Shown piece after piece: positions 10,801 to 20,205 of a DNA stretch of 64,000 nt (position 1 is the first letter of the stretch; the number at the start of each line of letters is the position of its first letter). Source of the stretch: Eustoma russellianum (taxonomy: Eukaryota; Streptophyta; Magnoliopsida; Gentianales; Gentianaceae); the NCBI GenBank assembly GCA_036186865.1, contig AP025049.1, forward strand, positions 31,946,435 through 32,010,434, read 5' to 3'. The notes under the pieces are model-generated. The model searched no databases and was not told the origin of the DNA. It was given only the letters and a program-made list of their open reading frames with translations. The translations under genes and the position numbers were made by a program.

Positions 10801-11288
10801 AGGAAAATAGGTGAGTGATTAAGAGGGTTATCTTGAATTTTCTTAGGCTTCAAGGGGGTGGCCGGCTAATGAAGGGAGGGGAAAGTACAGTAATGGCTCG
10901 TCTTGCATGCATAGAAATGTAGTAATTAGGTTGGTAGTTATTATGGAGAATCTTTTAAGGAAGGAGTTAAATAGATAGAAGCTTTGTCTCCTAATTATCC
11001 AAGGAGGGAAATTCTTCTAGAGATTTCAAGACTTGTGAGGGCATTTTGGGAGGGAAAGTGGCCGGCCTCCTTAAGGGGGTATTTTGGTCAATTTCCTCCC
11101 TTCTTGGTGTCCTAATGCTATTTTGTTTGTTATTATTATTATTTCTTTTATAAGGCTTTAGTTAAATAAAATTTACCTTTTTAAAATATACACAACATAG
11201 TTTTATCATTAGTTAAAATTTTCGTTTATAGTCATCGTATATTTTATACTAATTGGAAGATCACAGTTATACTTGGGAGGGTTGCGAC
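7897..11288 (-). repeat. LTR of gypsy-1 (about 3.4 kb)
   Basis: The right edge is inferred from GGGTTGCGAC at 11279-11288, which is TGTCGCAACCC-like on the minus strand apart from a terminal change. The left edge abuts the primer site. No coding frame of note lies inside. Like gypsy-2 LTRs it holds CTTCTTGCACTT...CCTAAG blocks, a GTGGCCGGCC...GGTCAATTTCC stretch near its start, and a minisatellite about 0.75-0.95 kb from its 3' end. The right edge is uncertain by a few tens of bases. Confidence 0.65.
8629..8852. repeat. Minisatellite in gypsy-1 LTR, about 57-bp unit
   Basis: About four imperfect units of the form CATATACCCCATA-GGGTCTACTGGT--CCAATGGAA-AACCGGGCA-AACAGAA. Weaker partial units precede it from about 8570. 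It matches in position the minisatellites of the other gypsy LTRs in the window. Confidence 0.8.
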
Positions 11289-12227
11289 GGGATTAGTCAT
11301 TACAACGTAATTAAAAGTGCAAAATTTTATAATATTTGTTTCCTTTCCATTAGAAATTGTTTGTCATTCAGAGTGGGTTCAACAACTGCCTTTATTTCCT
11401 CCTCATGATAAGTGAGAAACTACCATTTATGGGGTGATGGCTATTACATTTCCTTGTTTTGCGAATACAAGCTTGGTAGCACGACCCAACCTAGGAGCGA
11501 GCTGCAACAGTACCAGTTAAGCTGGACGAAACTTTTGGTATATTTCAAGGGCAGAATATTATTAAGGCTTAGAATTGCAATATAGTTGTTTATAAAAAAG
11601 GTATTCTAAGTATCAATCAATAGATGTTGTTAAAGTAAAATATAATGATGGCGTTATAAAGTGATACTCTTTATTAGAAATTGTTAGGTTCGGGTGGTGA
11701 ACAAATAAAAAAGATAAGTGTTCAATTCGAGGTAACTGATCTAATTCCTTTTTGTGTATTTGCGAAAATGTTTTACAAAATTTGTATTTATTAAAATTTT
11801 TTAATATTAAGTTGGATCATGTACGAGTATGTTGCGCTTTACAAGTGTGCACTTTATGTGAAATTATTGATAATATGTATTTTGCGAAATGAGCATGTTT
11901 TGTATTCTTAAATGTATTATACTGGTGTCGCAGTCTGGCCCATTGGATATAGTGCTGATCTGTTTATTGACTAAAATACTGACAAGCCTATTGACTAAAG
12001 CGCCATCTGGTCTATTACTATTGAGTGCCGACCAGACTATTGACTGAAGTATCTGCTGGTCTATTGACTGAAGTATTGACCGGTCTATCGATTATTGACT
12101 CGGGCAGATGGTATAAGCCATTTAAGACCTATCAAAAAAAGCTATAGTCATAAAAAAAGTATTATAGCTATTGTTTAGATATGGGGAACTTTGGTGTTTT
12201 GTTTTATTTATTATATGAAAATATTTG
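11289..12227. other. Gene-free AT-rich stretch
   Basis: No convincing coding frame, LTR edge or RNA gene. It may be intron or 3' flank of the HMA-like exon that follows on the minus strand. One minisatellite is listed separately. Confidence 0.45.
11955..12100. repeat. Short degenerate minisatellite
   Basis: Repeats of (G)GTCTATTGACT(G)AAGTATTGAC with roughly 25-30 bp spacing, about five units. Confidence 0.65.
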
Positions 12228-12365
12228 TTAATTGAAAACTTGTTTCATCAATTTCCTTAGCAAAGTAACGGCTTCTACATCGCCGATTACAGTGGCTTTT
12301 TGCTGCTTGATATCAATATCAATTTCAGGCACACAGGCAAGACTAAAGATTTCAAAAATATTCGT
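12228..12365 (-). pseudogene. Terminal exon resembling second half of an HMA (HIPP-like) domain
   Basis: On the minus strand a frame ends at TAA (12230-12228) and reads VPEIDIDIKQQKATVIGDVE and then AVTLLRKLMKQVFN. This is the pattern of the second half of a plant heavy-metal-associated domain: hydrophobic-EID-K-QKATV-GDV-A-LLRKL, the beta-alpha part after the metal-binding CxxC. Known HIPPs follow this with a longer tail and a CaaX prenylation motif. Here the protein would stop at once, with no CaaX. The metal-binding half is absent; it would lie upstream (to the right), where an RTE LINE starts at about 12420. I read it as the last exon or a fragment of a host HMA gene, probably broken. The frame stays open further right to about 12420, so the exon start is not defined. 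Confidence 0.5.
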
Positions 12366-12438
12366 TGCTTGATACACCCAACCAGGTGATATAACTTCAT
12401 TTTTTTCTTATTATCATTGAAGTAATTTTGATTTTTCC

Positions 12439-13488
12439 GTGAGACCATGTCTAGGGAAGAGGGGTGAAGGTAACGGGAAGGAAATGGAAGATAGTCTACG
12501 GGTAGCCTCTTGGAATGTAGGAACCTTAAGCGGTAAATTGTTTGAGGTTCTAGATACACATAAGAGGCGTAGGATAGATGTAGCATGCCTCCAAGAGAAT
12601 AGGTGGAAAGGCAATAAAGGTAAAGAGTGTGACATGTATAGGTTGCTGTATTCGGGGTCAAATGGGACCAAGAATGGGGTAGGATTTCTAGTAAAGTTAG
12701 AATTGCACACAAACGTGATTGATGTGATTAGATATAATGATAGAATTATGGTGTTGAAGTTAGTATTAAACAAGGAGATAGTGGCAGTGATTTGCGCCTA
12801 TGCACCCCAAGTGGGACTAGGAGAACATGAGAAGAAAGGGTTTTGGGATTGCTTAGATGTACTGTTAAAGTCAATACCAAGGGAGGATCGAATTTGTATT
12901 GGAGGTGATTTTAATAAACACATTGGAAAGTATACCAATGGTTTTCAATCGGCACATGGCGGGTTTGGTAAGGGAGATAGAAACGAACAGGGTAGAGATT
13001 TGTTAGACCTAGCACTGGCTCATGACCTAGGCATTATAAACTCGTTCTTTAAGAAAAGAGAATCGCATTTGATCACTTTTAGCAGCAGAGGACGTAACAC
13101 ACAGATCGACTATTTTCTGATGAGGCGTGAAGACCAACAGTTGTGGAGGAACTGCAAGGTTATACCAGAGGAGACAGCAGTGACACAACATCGTTTATTA
13201 GTGATAGTTATAGCATTGAGAAAATTCCTGCCAAGGATTCGATGGGGAAGTTTGAAGGACAAAAAAATTAATATATTTAGAGACAAGGTCATCACCGTAA
13301 CACTAGATCGTCTGGGTAAGGACACAAATCAGATATGGGAAGCTATATCGACTACTATTACTCACGCGGCGGGAGAAACTCTTGGAGTAACAACAGGAAA
13401 GACGTCCGTACATAAAGAGACATGGTGGTGGATACAGGATGTGCAACAAAAAATAAAAGACAACAAAGGATTTTTAGAGAGCTGTTAA
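12439..13488 (+). pseudogene. RTE endonuclease domain
   Basis: A 349-codon frame. Residues about 20-270 form an exonuclease/endonuclease/phosphatase fold: RVASWNVGTLSGK (Asn), ACLQENRWKG (catalytic Glu), CIGGDFNKHIG (Asp/Asn pair), RNTQIDYFLMRR (Asp) and VTQHRLLV (the terminal His). All expected active-site residues appear present. The role is to nick target DNA to prime reverse transcription. The frame ends early at GFLESC, while an overlapping frame carries the linker to RT, so a frameshift near 13430-13485 separates endonuclease from RT. The ATG at 12439 is the first in frame and may be near the true ORF start. Confidence 0.88.
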
Positions 13489-14768
13489 GCTGCACAAATT
13501 CAGAAGATGAAGTGAGATTGAAGGAGAACTACAAAATCATCAGGAAGGAGGCAAAGAAGGCAGTGACAGAGGCAAAGACTACAGCCTATAGAAGGATGTA
13601 TGAAAGACTCAAAAAAAAAGACGGAGAGCATGATATGATCAAGATTGTTAAAGCTAGGGATCAAAAGAGGCAGGACCTAGGAGGTAGGAAGTTTTTAAAG
13701 GGAGAAGATGGACATGTGTTAGTCAAAGCACAAGACATCAAGTAGACATGGCAAACATACTTTCACAATTTTTTAAACAGCGGGAGTGCCGATCACGAAG
13801 AAAAGAAAAGCATCACTAACCAACAACGACAACATAGTAACTCCGACTGTCGGAGCATCACACAAGGAGAGGTGATGAAAGCATTGAAGAAGATGGGAAG
13901 AGCTAAAGCAGTTGGCCTAGTCAACATACCCATTGAGGCGTGAAAGTATTTGGGAGAGGAAGGGGTTCAATGGCTAACTACTCTATTCAACCTTATTTAC
14001 AAAACAGGAAAGATGCCAGATGATAGGAGAAAGAGTTTTGTAATCCCCCTATATAAGAACAAAGGAGACGCACAGTATTGTGAAAACTATAGAGGGATTA
14101 AGTTGCTAAGCCATACTATGAAGTTATGGGAGAGAGTAATCGACACTAGAATTAGGAGAGAAACTCAGGTTACAATGAACCAATTTGGTTTTATGCTAGG
14201 AAGGTCAACTACAGAAGCAATACACATCCTAAGAAGATTAATGGAGAATTATAGGGAGAAGAAGGGCGATCTACATATGGTTTTTATCGATTTTGAAAAA
14301 GCGTATAATAGTGTGCCACGTAGCCTGATCTGGGATAGCCTGGATGCAAGAGGGTTTCCTACGAAGTATATAGACATAATTAGAGATATGTATGCTAGGA
14401 CGAAAACAACGGTTCATACGATTATGGGGAATACAGACTTCTTTTCGGTGGAGATAGGCCTCCATCAAGGGTCTGTGTTGAGCCCATTTCTTTTCACAGT
14501 TGTCCTTGACAAGTTGTCAAAGCCGATACAGGAGGCAGTTCTGTGGTGTATGCTTTTTACTGACGATATTGTATTAGTCGTAGAGAGTAGACATACCCTG
14601 AGTATGAGACTAGAGCAGTGGAGAGGTGTTTTAGAGAGAAAAGGCTTAAGGATTAGTCGTTCTAAGACTGAGTATATGCACTGCGGCTTCAGCGGCATAG
14701 CCGATGGTAAGAATAGCCAGGTCACCATTGATTGTCAAGTGGTACCACAGGTAAGTAAGTTCAAGTAG
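13422..14768 (+). pseudogene. RTE linker and reverse transcriptase domain
   Basis: After the frameshift the linker (EAKKAVTEAKTTAYRRMYER) leads into RT. In-frame stops occur at 13743-13745 before TWQTYFHNF and in IPIEA*KYLGEEG near 13940; both replace an expected Trp. RT motifs include FVIPLYKNKGDAQYCENYRG, NQFGFMLGRSTTEAIHILRR, HMVFIDFEKAYNSVPRSLIW, GLHQGSVLSPFLF and the catalytic box FTDDIVLV (FADD in most relatives, so Ala to Thr; both Asp kept). The last stop, at 14766-14768 in SKFK*LVSF, replaces the Tyr of the usual KYLGS. Inactive as a single protein. Confidence 0.88.
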
Positions 14769-15290
14769 TTAGTATCATTTGTACAGCAGGATGGGGACAA
14801 AGATAATGATGTAGCACACCGAGTTCAAGCAGGTTGGTGTAAATGGAGGGCGGCCTCAGGGGTGCTGTGTGACAAGAATCTTCCAACTAAATTAAAGGGA
14901 AAATTTTATAGGGTGGCAGTGCAACTGGCAATACTGTATGCGACAGACTGCTGGGCCATCAAGAGGCCACAATCGCAGAAGATCGAAGTGGAAGAGATGA
15001 GGATGTTGAGGTGGATGTGTGGGCATACTTGGCTAGACCGAATCAGAAATGAGGTGTTTCGGGAGAGGTTAGGGGTGGCTAGCATAACAGATAATATAAG
15101 AGAGAGAAGATTGAGATGGTTTGGGCACGTCAAGCGAAGACAGACAACAATGTCGGTCAGAGCAATTGAAAGCCTCATTGTACAGGGGAACAAGAGTAAA
15201 GACAAGCCCAAACTGACTTGAAATGAGCGGATTAGGCACGATCTACTAGATTTGCACCTCTTAGACGACGTGATCCATGATAGGAGTTCA
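14769..15290 (+). pseudogene. RTE C-terminal region
   Basis: This continues the RT frame after the stop: QQDGDNDNDVAHRVQAGWCKWRA-like text, then WCGHTW.DRIRNEVFRERLGV-type, then RRLRWFGHVKRR, the hallmark block after RT in RTE and related elements. It ends with KPKLT*NERIRHDLLDLHLL, where a stop replaces the Trp of the usual KKTW. No RNase H is present, which is normal for RTE. Matches family order; broken by stops. Confidence 0.82.
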
Positions 15291-15583
15291 TAGAGACATA
15301 GGATTAAGGTTAACGAGGTATAGACCGGATAACGGGGCTTCTTAGAGTATATTTAGGGACGTAGATAGGCGTAGACACTACCTATGCTTTAGGTTGACTT
15401 TACACTTATTTGTTTGTGCTGCCGTTGTTTCGCATTATATGTACATATACACGTTATGAGTATTTTAATATCGACAGCCTCCTCTTTGCATCTCCTGAAG
15501 TCCTCACTAACACACTGGCACATCATATCTCTATTATTGTGCCATTTATGCAGGTACATATAGAGCCAGGGATCTCACTGGAA

Positions 15584-15621
15584 GCAAACTCTCTATCCCT
15601 TGGGATAGAGGTATTGTTTGC
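15584..15621 (+). other. Stem-loop in RTE 3' UTR
   Basis: GCAAAC and GTTTGC enclose CTCTATCCC-TT-GGGATAGAG, a perfect 9-bp hairpin with an outer stem. Plant RTE 3' ends commonly carry such a hairpin shortly before ACTGGGTAT and the microsatellite tail, and it probably guides RT to the RNA end. Confidence 0.8.
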
Positions 15622-15682
15622 CTGCTGCTTACCCTCCCTAGACCATAGCGATAGCTTTTGCTTTCATTGGGATATACTGGGT

Positions 15683-15701
15683 ATGATGATGATGATGATG
15701 A
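15683..15701. repeat. (ATG/GAT)n tail of the RTE LINE
   Basis: Six trinucleotide units directly after ACTGGGT, marking the 3' terminus of the element. Confidence 0.9.
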
Positions 15702-15703
15702 AC

Positions 15704-15920
15704 GAGAACCCAGGTATTCCTTCAGCGTATCAGAGAGGCGAAAATTCTTCCACCAAAAAGAAGTCAACACAAAGCTCAAATTTTTGAGAGCTTCATGGTT
15801 ACAGTCAAGAATAGCTTCAATGTCAAGGGAGACCCTAAAAGTGAAAGAATCAACAGCAGTGGTTCTGCCTCTTAAAGTCCGCCAACCAATGCAAGTATTT
15901 TTGTTGGATGATCTAATCAC
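15704..15920 (-). other. Unidentified open frame next to the RTE tail
   Basis: The minus strand is open for about 72 codons up to the RTE boundary, with text such as RTTAVDSFTFRVSLDIEAIL and then DCNHEALKNLSFVLTSFWWK. I do not recognise it. Because the HMA-like terminal exon lies on the same strand on the other side of the RTE insertion, this could be an upstream exon of the same host gene (VSLDIEAILDCNHE would be a poor match to the beta-strand and metal loop). That is speculation. The frame continuing into the RTE tail is not meaningful. Confidence 0.25.
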
Positions 15921-16015
15921 GCTGATCTCATGGATGTATCTTCTTGATAAGGATTTCGATGTTGTTTGAATTTATGTGTTGATCATAATTTCCAGGTTGC
16001 CACTTGGCTACCTAC

Positions 16016-16300
16016 TCTGTAACTAAGTGCTCAAAAGCTCTTAGAGGAAAATGTCATTCCGTGGTCCAGAGGTTTCCCACCACCCAAGTCCCAAAGAGCA
16101 TAGCAGAGGATGCAAATCAGGAGCTCAGCGCTTCCTAGGTTGGGTGAGAGCATATGCAGTAACCCACACAATGGGTTTTCCCGCAAACTAGGCCTTTAGA
16201 CTAGCAGCAGTGGAACACTCACACTGCATGAGTCCTCGGAATCGAACTCTTGACCTCTTGGAGCAAATTCCAACTTGAGTACTAACTGAGGTATGCTTTT
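16016..16300 (-). mobile_element. Candidate tRNA-derived SINE
   Basis: On the minus strand ACCTCAGTTAGTACTC resembles a pol III A box (16279-16293), and about 40 bp downstream AGTTCGATTCC (about 16238-16249) fits the B box GGTTCGANNCC. Some 220 bp of non-coding sequence follows. No cloverleaf can be drawn, so it is not a tRNA gene. A clear A/T-rich tail or target duplication was not found; the 3' limit is approximate. Confidence 0.45.
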
Positions 16301-16380
16301 GGGGCAGTCCTCATAAGATCTTGTTAAGAGATAAGATTTTAATGTTCTAAATTAGGATTATTAGATATGAAAAATCAATA

Positions 16381-16986
16381 TTTTTTTTGATGGAAGAGAT
16401 ATTTTATAGAAAAGCCTCACTTATGGCGGAGGAAAACCTTATTACAAAATAAGTCACCAAACTTCATCGTATGAAAATAAATGAAAAAGCCAGAGTATAA
16501 TGGTGTATCTCCAGTCATATATGATATGCCGCATTAAAACCTTGCCGAGTAAAACCACCCTTGTGGATAAAACCTCGGCTAAGAAAAAAGCGTACATATT
16601 TATACGGCTGTCATTGATACTAAAAGGCATGTATAGGCATGAAAGCCACCACTCTATGGTTGCATTGTAGATGACTCGAAAGACAGAAAAATGTCGCCTG
16701 TGACTTGAGCTAGCTGGATCCCATTCCACGTGTACCTCGCGAAGCAGCAAAGAAGCAGATAATAAGATGGCAACGAAGCATGAAATGAAATCATGTATAA
16801 TGTCTTGACACATAGCAAAGTCGCCCTGGCTCGATGCAAGCCAAGGCGATGACATCATCTGCTTGCCCTGGAATGTGACTATTGATTCTCCAAAACTTCC
16901 CGTCAATGATGCAGCCACGACACTGCCTGTATTCCGTAGGATACAGGCAGAAAGATGTAAAAATTGCCAATCTATGTGGAAGACTT
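16381..16986 (-). mobile_element. L1-clade LINE copy C, 3' end (part 1 of 2)
   Basis: On the minus strand this is the 3' end of a LINE related to copies A and B: GTGAGGCTTTTC and the CCTCCGCCATAA block, with a T-run at 16381-16389 representing poly(A). It reads back to GTCTTCCACATAGATTGGCA, which in copy A directly follows the ORF2 stop. The rest of this LINE continues at 25848 after the TRG1 insertion. GACTT at 16982-16986 is one half of the TRG1 target-site duplication. Confidence 0.88.
16923..16950 (-). other. Stem-loop in LINE copy C 3' region
   Basis: A perfect 10-bp stem, CTGCCTGTAT paired with ATACAGGCAG, and an 8-nt loop. It is the counterpart of the structures in LINE copies A and B. 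Confidence 0.65.
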
Positions 16987-19900
16987 TGTAGGATCTGCAA
17001 GGCACCACTAGAAGGGGGGGGGGTTGAATAGATGGTGCGGAAATTATGGTTTTTAAAATTTCTTTAAACCTAACCAATTCAAGTTCTGAAAACAGATTCT
17101 GTTTTCAGGACCAGTCTTAAAACGTTTTTAAAACTAGGTTAGAGGTCTCCAAAAATTATGAAATTTTGAGAGAACTTAGCCTCAGATGTTATGAGGGTCC
17201 CCTAAAAATTTCAAATCAACATTCAACCTTTAACCCCTTCAAAAACCGTTGGCACTCAGATTGTGCAAATCTGCCAGAAACGGTAGATGGTTTTAAAAAA
17301 TTAATTCCTATTTGTGTGAATGTCAAAATGATCTGAAACTTTGACCAATAACTCCTCACACACTATATTTAAATGGGTTGAAACAGTTTTTGAAAATTCT
17401 TTTGGGAAGTAGGTCAAATACAACCAAAGTCTCAACCTTTGGAAGCCTGAAAATCAGACTGCACTAGTCTCAGAATTTTGGACGTTTGAATGACTTATAC
17501 TTGTCCAAAAGGGTTGAAACTTATGCCAAATTAACCCTAGAACATGCAAGTATGTTTCTGGAAATTTTTATAATTTTTGGAAATCGTTTACTATTTTTAC
17601 GATCGTGAACAAAACGGATAAACAGTGCAGAAACTGAAAAGTAAATGCTGAAAGTAAATTGCACCAAGAATTTTATACTGGTTCGGTTATAAACAACCTA
17701 CTCAAGTCTTCAAGGAACACCTTCCTTGGTTCACACTAATCACACACACGCAGTACACCTTACCACAGGGTTGATAGAGTTACACCTTAACTCCAACCCT
17801 TTACAAACCTTGTATGTCGAGTACAATTCACACGAACACCACCACCTCGCTAGGATGAAGATTGATCACACCTTGATCAATCTTTTACAAAGATGAATGA
17901 ATGGTGGTTTATCTTAAGCCTATTCAAGAATGAAAGGTATGAAGAACAATAGGCTTTACAAGAAGAAAGAAAGAAAGAGAATGTAGAAGAAGAAGGCTAG
18001 AACACTTTTGATCTTCCAATTTGCAACACTTGTTCTTGTTCTTGTTTTGCTCTCCTTCTCTCCATTTTAACATGTAATGGCCGACCCCTTTGCCTTCTCC
18101 CCCTCTTGAAAATTTCCTTTTGAGTGCTTGAGAGAGTGTAAGACATCATAGTGACAATGCTTTGCTTACTTGGCATCACTCCATTGGACCATCATTTAGT
18201 CATTGCTTACTTGGCACCTCTTGATTGGCTCAATGTTGTCATCATTTGATGACATGGAAAATCTGAAATAAACACTAAATATTTGCCAAAAAATCAACCA
18301 TTAAGTCATACCATAATTCACAAATTCTATCATAATGTGCAAGACACAAAATATTCTTCCTTCCACCCTCAAAAAATCGGCCATTACTCCTTGCCATGCT
18401 GAATTTTTCAGCATGTGCAACATCCATTTTTATTCAAGATAATCCCCAATTTACTTTGATTTTTCTCATTAAAATGAATCAACAATACATGGTAAGTCTT
18501 GCTATCAATTGATGAATGAACTTGGACACAAAAAGGGGTGAAAAATTCGGCCACTATGTCTCTTGCACATGCTGAAATTTCAGCATGTGTAACATTCACT
18601 TTTTGTCCAAAATATTGCCTATTTTGCATTGATTTTTTCTTAAAACATTGAATCACCAAGTTATGGTAACTATTGCTACCACATAAGAAATGAACTTGGA
18701 CACATCCAAGCTCACAAATTCGGCCACAACAATTTGTACACATGCTGAAAAATTTTCAGCATGTGTGATATAAAATATCACCATTTATTAATTTAATTTA
18801 TATTCAAATCATTTCCATTTCTTCTTCCAATTAATCATATAACAAAAGATGATGGAATATCTCACTTTCAATTGACAAAATCGGCCACCACCTTTTTAGC
18901 ATGCTGAAATTTTCAGCATGTGACATAAGAGAGGTATATGTTGAATACTTACCTTTTGTAGCTTCTCTCTTTGATTTCTCAACATTGTATGATTGATCCT
19001 TGACCAATCAACATGCCAACAAGGCTTCACATGTGCTCCATCTCAGCTGTAGTAACGTTGGAATGTGTATATACATGTGCTGAAATTTATTTTTGCTAAC
19101 TTTGTAAAATAGTGCACATTTAATAATACACACATGTAATATTCCAATCAGCCCTTAATTTAATTATCTAGAACACTTTAAGATGTATATTATATGTAAA
19201 AAGTGTCTAGATACGTGTCACATCATGGTCAAGAAAAATGTTCCATGTTGAGTGCGTAGAAAACCGAATTTTCGATATTTATCGATTACCCGATTTTTCT
19301 CTAATTTAAATTCCAACTTTTGCACATGATATATATATTATGTTATACATAATATATATAATATATATTTTAAATTTCAGCTCTTGGCTGATTTAAAATG
19401 GTACCATAAACATGTGACAAAAATAAAATTGGAATCTTCACATTTTGGCCTAAATGTGGGGTGATTTGTGTGTGCCAACATGGAAAGTATTTTTGGCTAA
19501 TCACACCATGTGTAGCACGAAATTTTCATCAATTTTTGATGTATATGGGCTGGCCATTTAATTATGGCAAGTACGTGACACATTGGCGAAGTTTCGGTAT
19601 TCGCCCGATACGACAAATTTCGGTTTAGAACCTTTTATCGTGTCGTATTTAATTTGTCATCACCATATCTTATATCATATGATATAAGACCTGAATATAC
19701 TCATAAATATGAGTTAAGTATAGTGGTGTGACGTTAACGTACGTACGTAAGATATATAACGTGTCGGTAGTACGTTGGAATACATGTGTATGTGCCTTTT
19801 AAAAAAAATCTGAAAATATAGTATATATATGTATAAAAGGCGTGTGGAATGAATGTGGGGAGGAGGAGGAGACTTTCCTTCCATAGCCATGTTGCCTTTG

Positions 19901-20205
19901 TGCCTCTTCCAAATGCATCTTCCTTTAATGAACTACTTAGTTTATTAAACTAAGTACTTCACTTAATGAACTACTTTAGTTCATTAATTGTGGCACCTGA
20001 AAATAGTATAAACTCAACAAATGTTCGCCATATGATGTAAGCTTTAATGCTTCATGGCTCGCTAGTACGGCAACATAATATATAAGCTAAATAAGGCAAG
20101 TTATCATGCACACATGTACACTTATGCACGTTTATATCTTATGCTCGTTTTTGTGCACATTTAAATCATGCATTTGAAAATCACTCAAACCCCTTTTTCT
20201 CTACA
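16987..20205 (-). repeat. 3' LTR of TRG1
   Basis: Plus-strand edges are TGTAGGATCTGC and CCTTTTTCTCTACA, giving 5'-TG...CA-3' on either strand. It contains a G-tract of 10 at 17014-17023, a degenerate array of ~170-bp units each with a palindrome (18395-18920), a perfect 20-bp palindrome at 19669-19688 and a 23-bp one at 19934-19956. No convincing coding frame. In the stretches compared with the other LTR, differences are scattered single bases, so the insertion is fairly recent. Confidence 0.93.
18395..18920. repeat. Array of palindromes in the TRG1 left LTR
   Basis: Four copies of a palindrome built on CATGCTGAAA/TTTCAGCATG lie at 18395-18415, 18566-18589, 18738-18766 and 18900-18920, with start-to-start distances of 171, 172 and 162 bp. 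The second is a perfect 24-bp palindrome (CACATGCTGAAA then its complement). Each sits downstream of a CGGCCA motif in a degenerate ~170-bp tandem unit. The right LTR has the same set at 24034, 24205-24228, 24377-24405 and 24539-24559. Confidence 0.9.

Larger units (their letters stand above)
7080..11288 (-). mobile_element. Ty3/gypsy fragment gypsy-1 (gag remnant, PBS, 5' LTR)
   Basis: Reading the minus strand, an LTR (11288 to 7897) is followed by two bases, a primer-binding site and a degenerate gag. That is the correct order for the 5' end of a gypsy element. The pol region and second LTR are not visible. The LTR end resembles those of gypsy-2 and gypsy-3 (GTGCACCCGC.GTACTTC.CTAAG on the plus strand), so it belongs to the same wider family but is much more diverged. 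Confidence 0.75.
12420..15701 (+). mobile_element. RTE-clade LINE, almost full length, broken
   Basis: It has an apurinic-type endonuclease, RT and the RTE C-terminal block in order, then a 3' UTR with a strong stem-loop, the sequence ATACTGGGTATGATGATGATG and a GAT-repeat tail in place of poly(A). This 3' design is characteristic of plant RTE elements. At least three in-frame stops and a frame change show it is no longer mobile. The 5' boundary is placed just before the first ATG and is approximate. Confidence 0.9.

Noticed and set aside
12414..12773. 119-codon minus-strand frame over the RTE start
   Set aside because: Antisense shadow of the RTE endonuclease, which has clear catalytic motifs on the plus strand.
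16238..16293. tRNA gene
   Set aside because: A-box and B-box like motifs are present but acceptor, anticodon and T stems cannot be formed; a SINE head fits better.
16454..17077. 207-codon minus-strand frame
   Set aside because: It crosses the TRG1 LTR edge into LINE copy C 3' sequence, so it cannot be an ancestral gene as a whole; only its LINE part is discussed.
17997..18179. 60-codon frame repeated at 23634-23816
   Set aside because: Lies in LTR sequence and is duplicated by LTR identity; nothing supports translation.
18408..18743. 111-codon open frame present in both TRG1 LTRs (also 24047-24382)
   Set aside because: It runs antisense through the palindrome repeats, with internal repetition of the ~170-bp unit and no start context or homologue. 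Its two copies are identical only because LTRs are identical.
18395..18920. CRISPR-like array
   Set aside because: The repeats are palindromes inside ~170-bp degenerate tandem units of a plant LTR. Spacers are related to each other and there are no cas genes.
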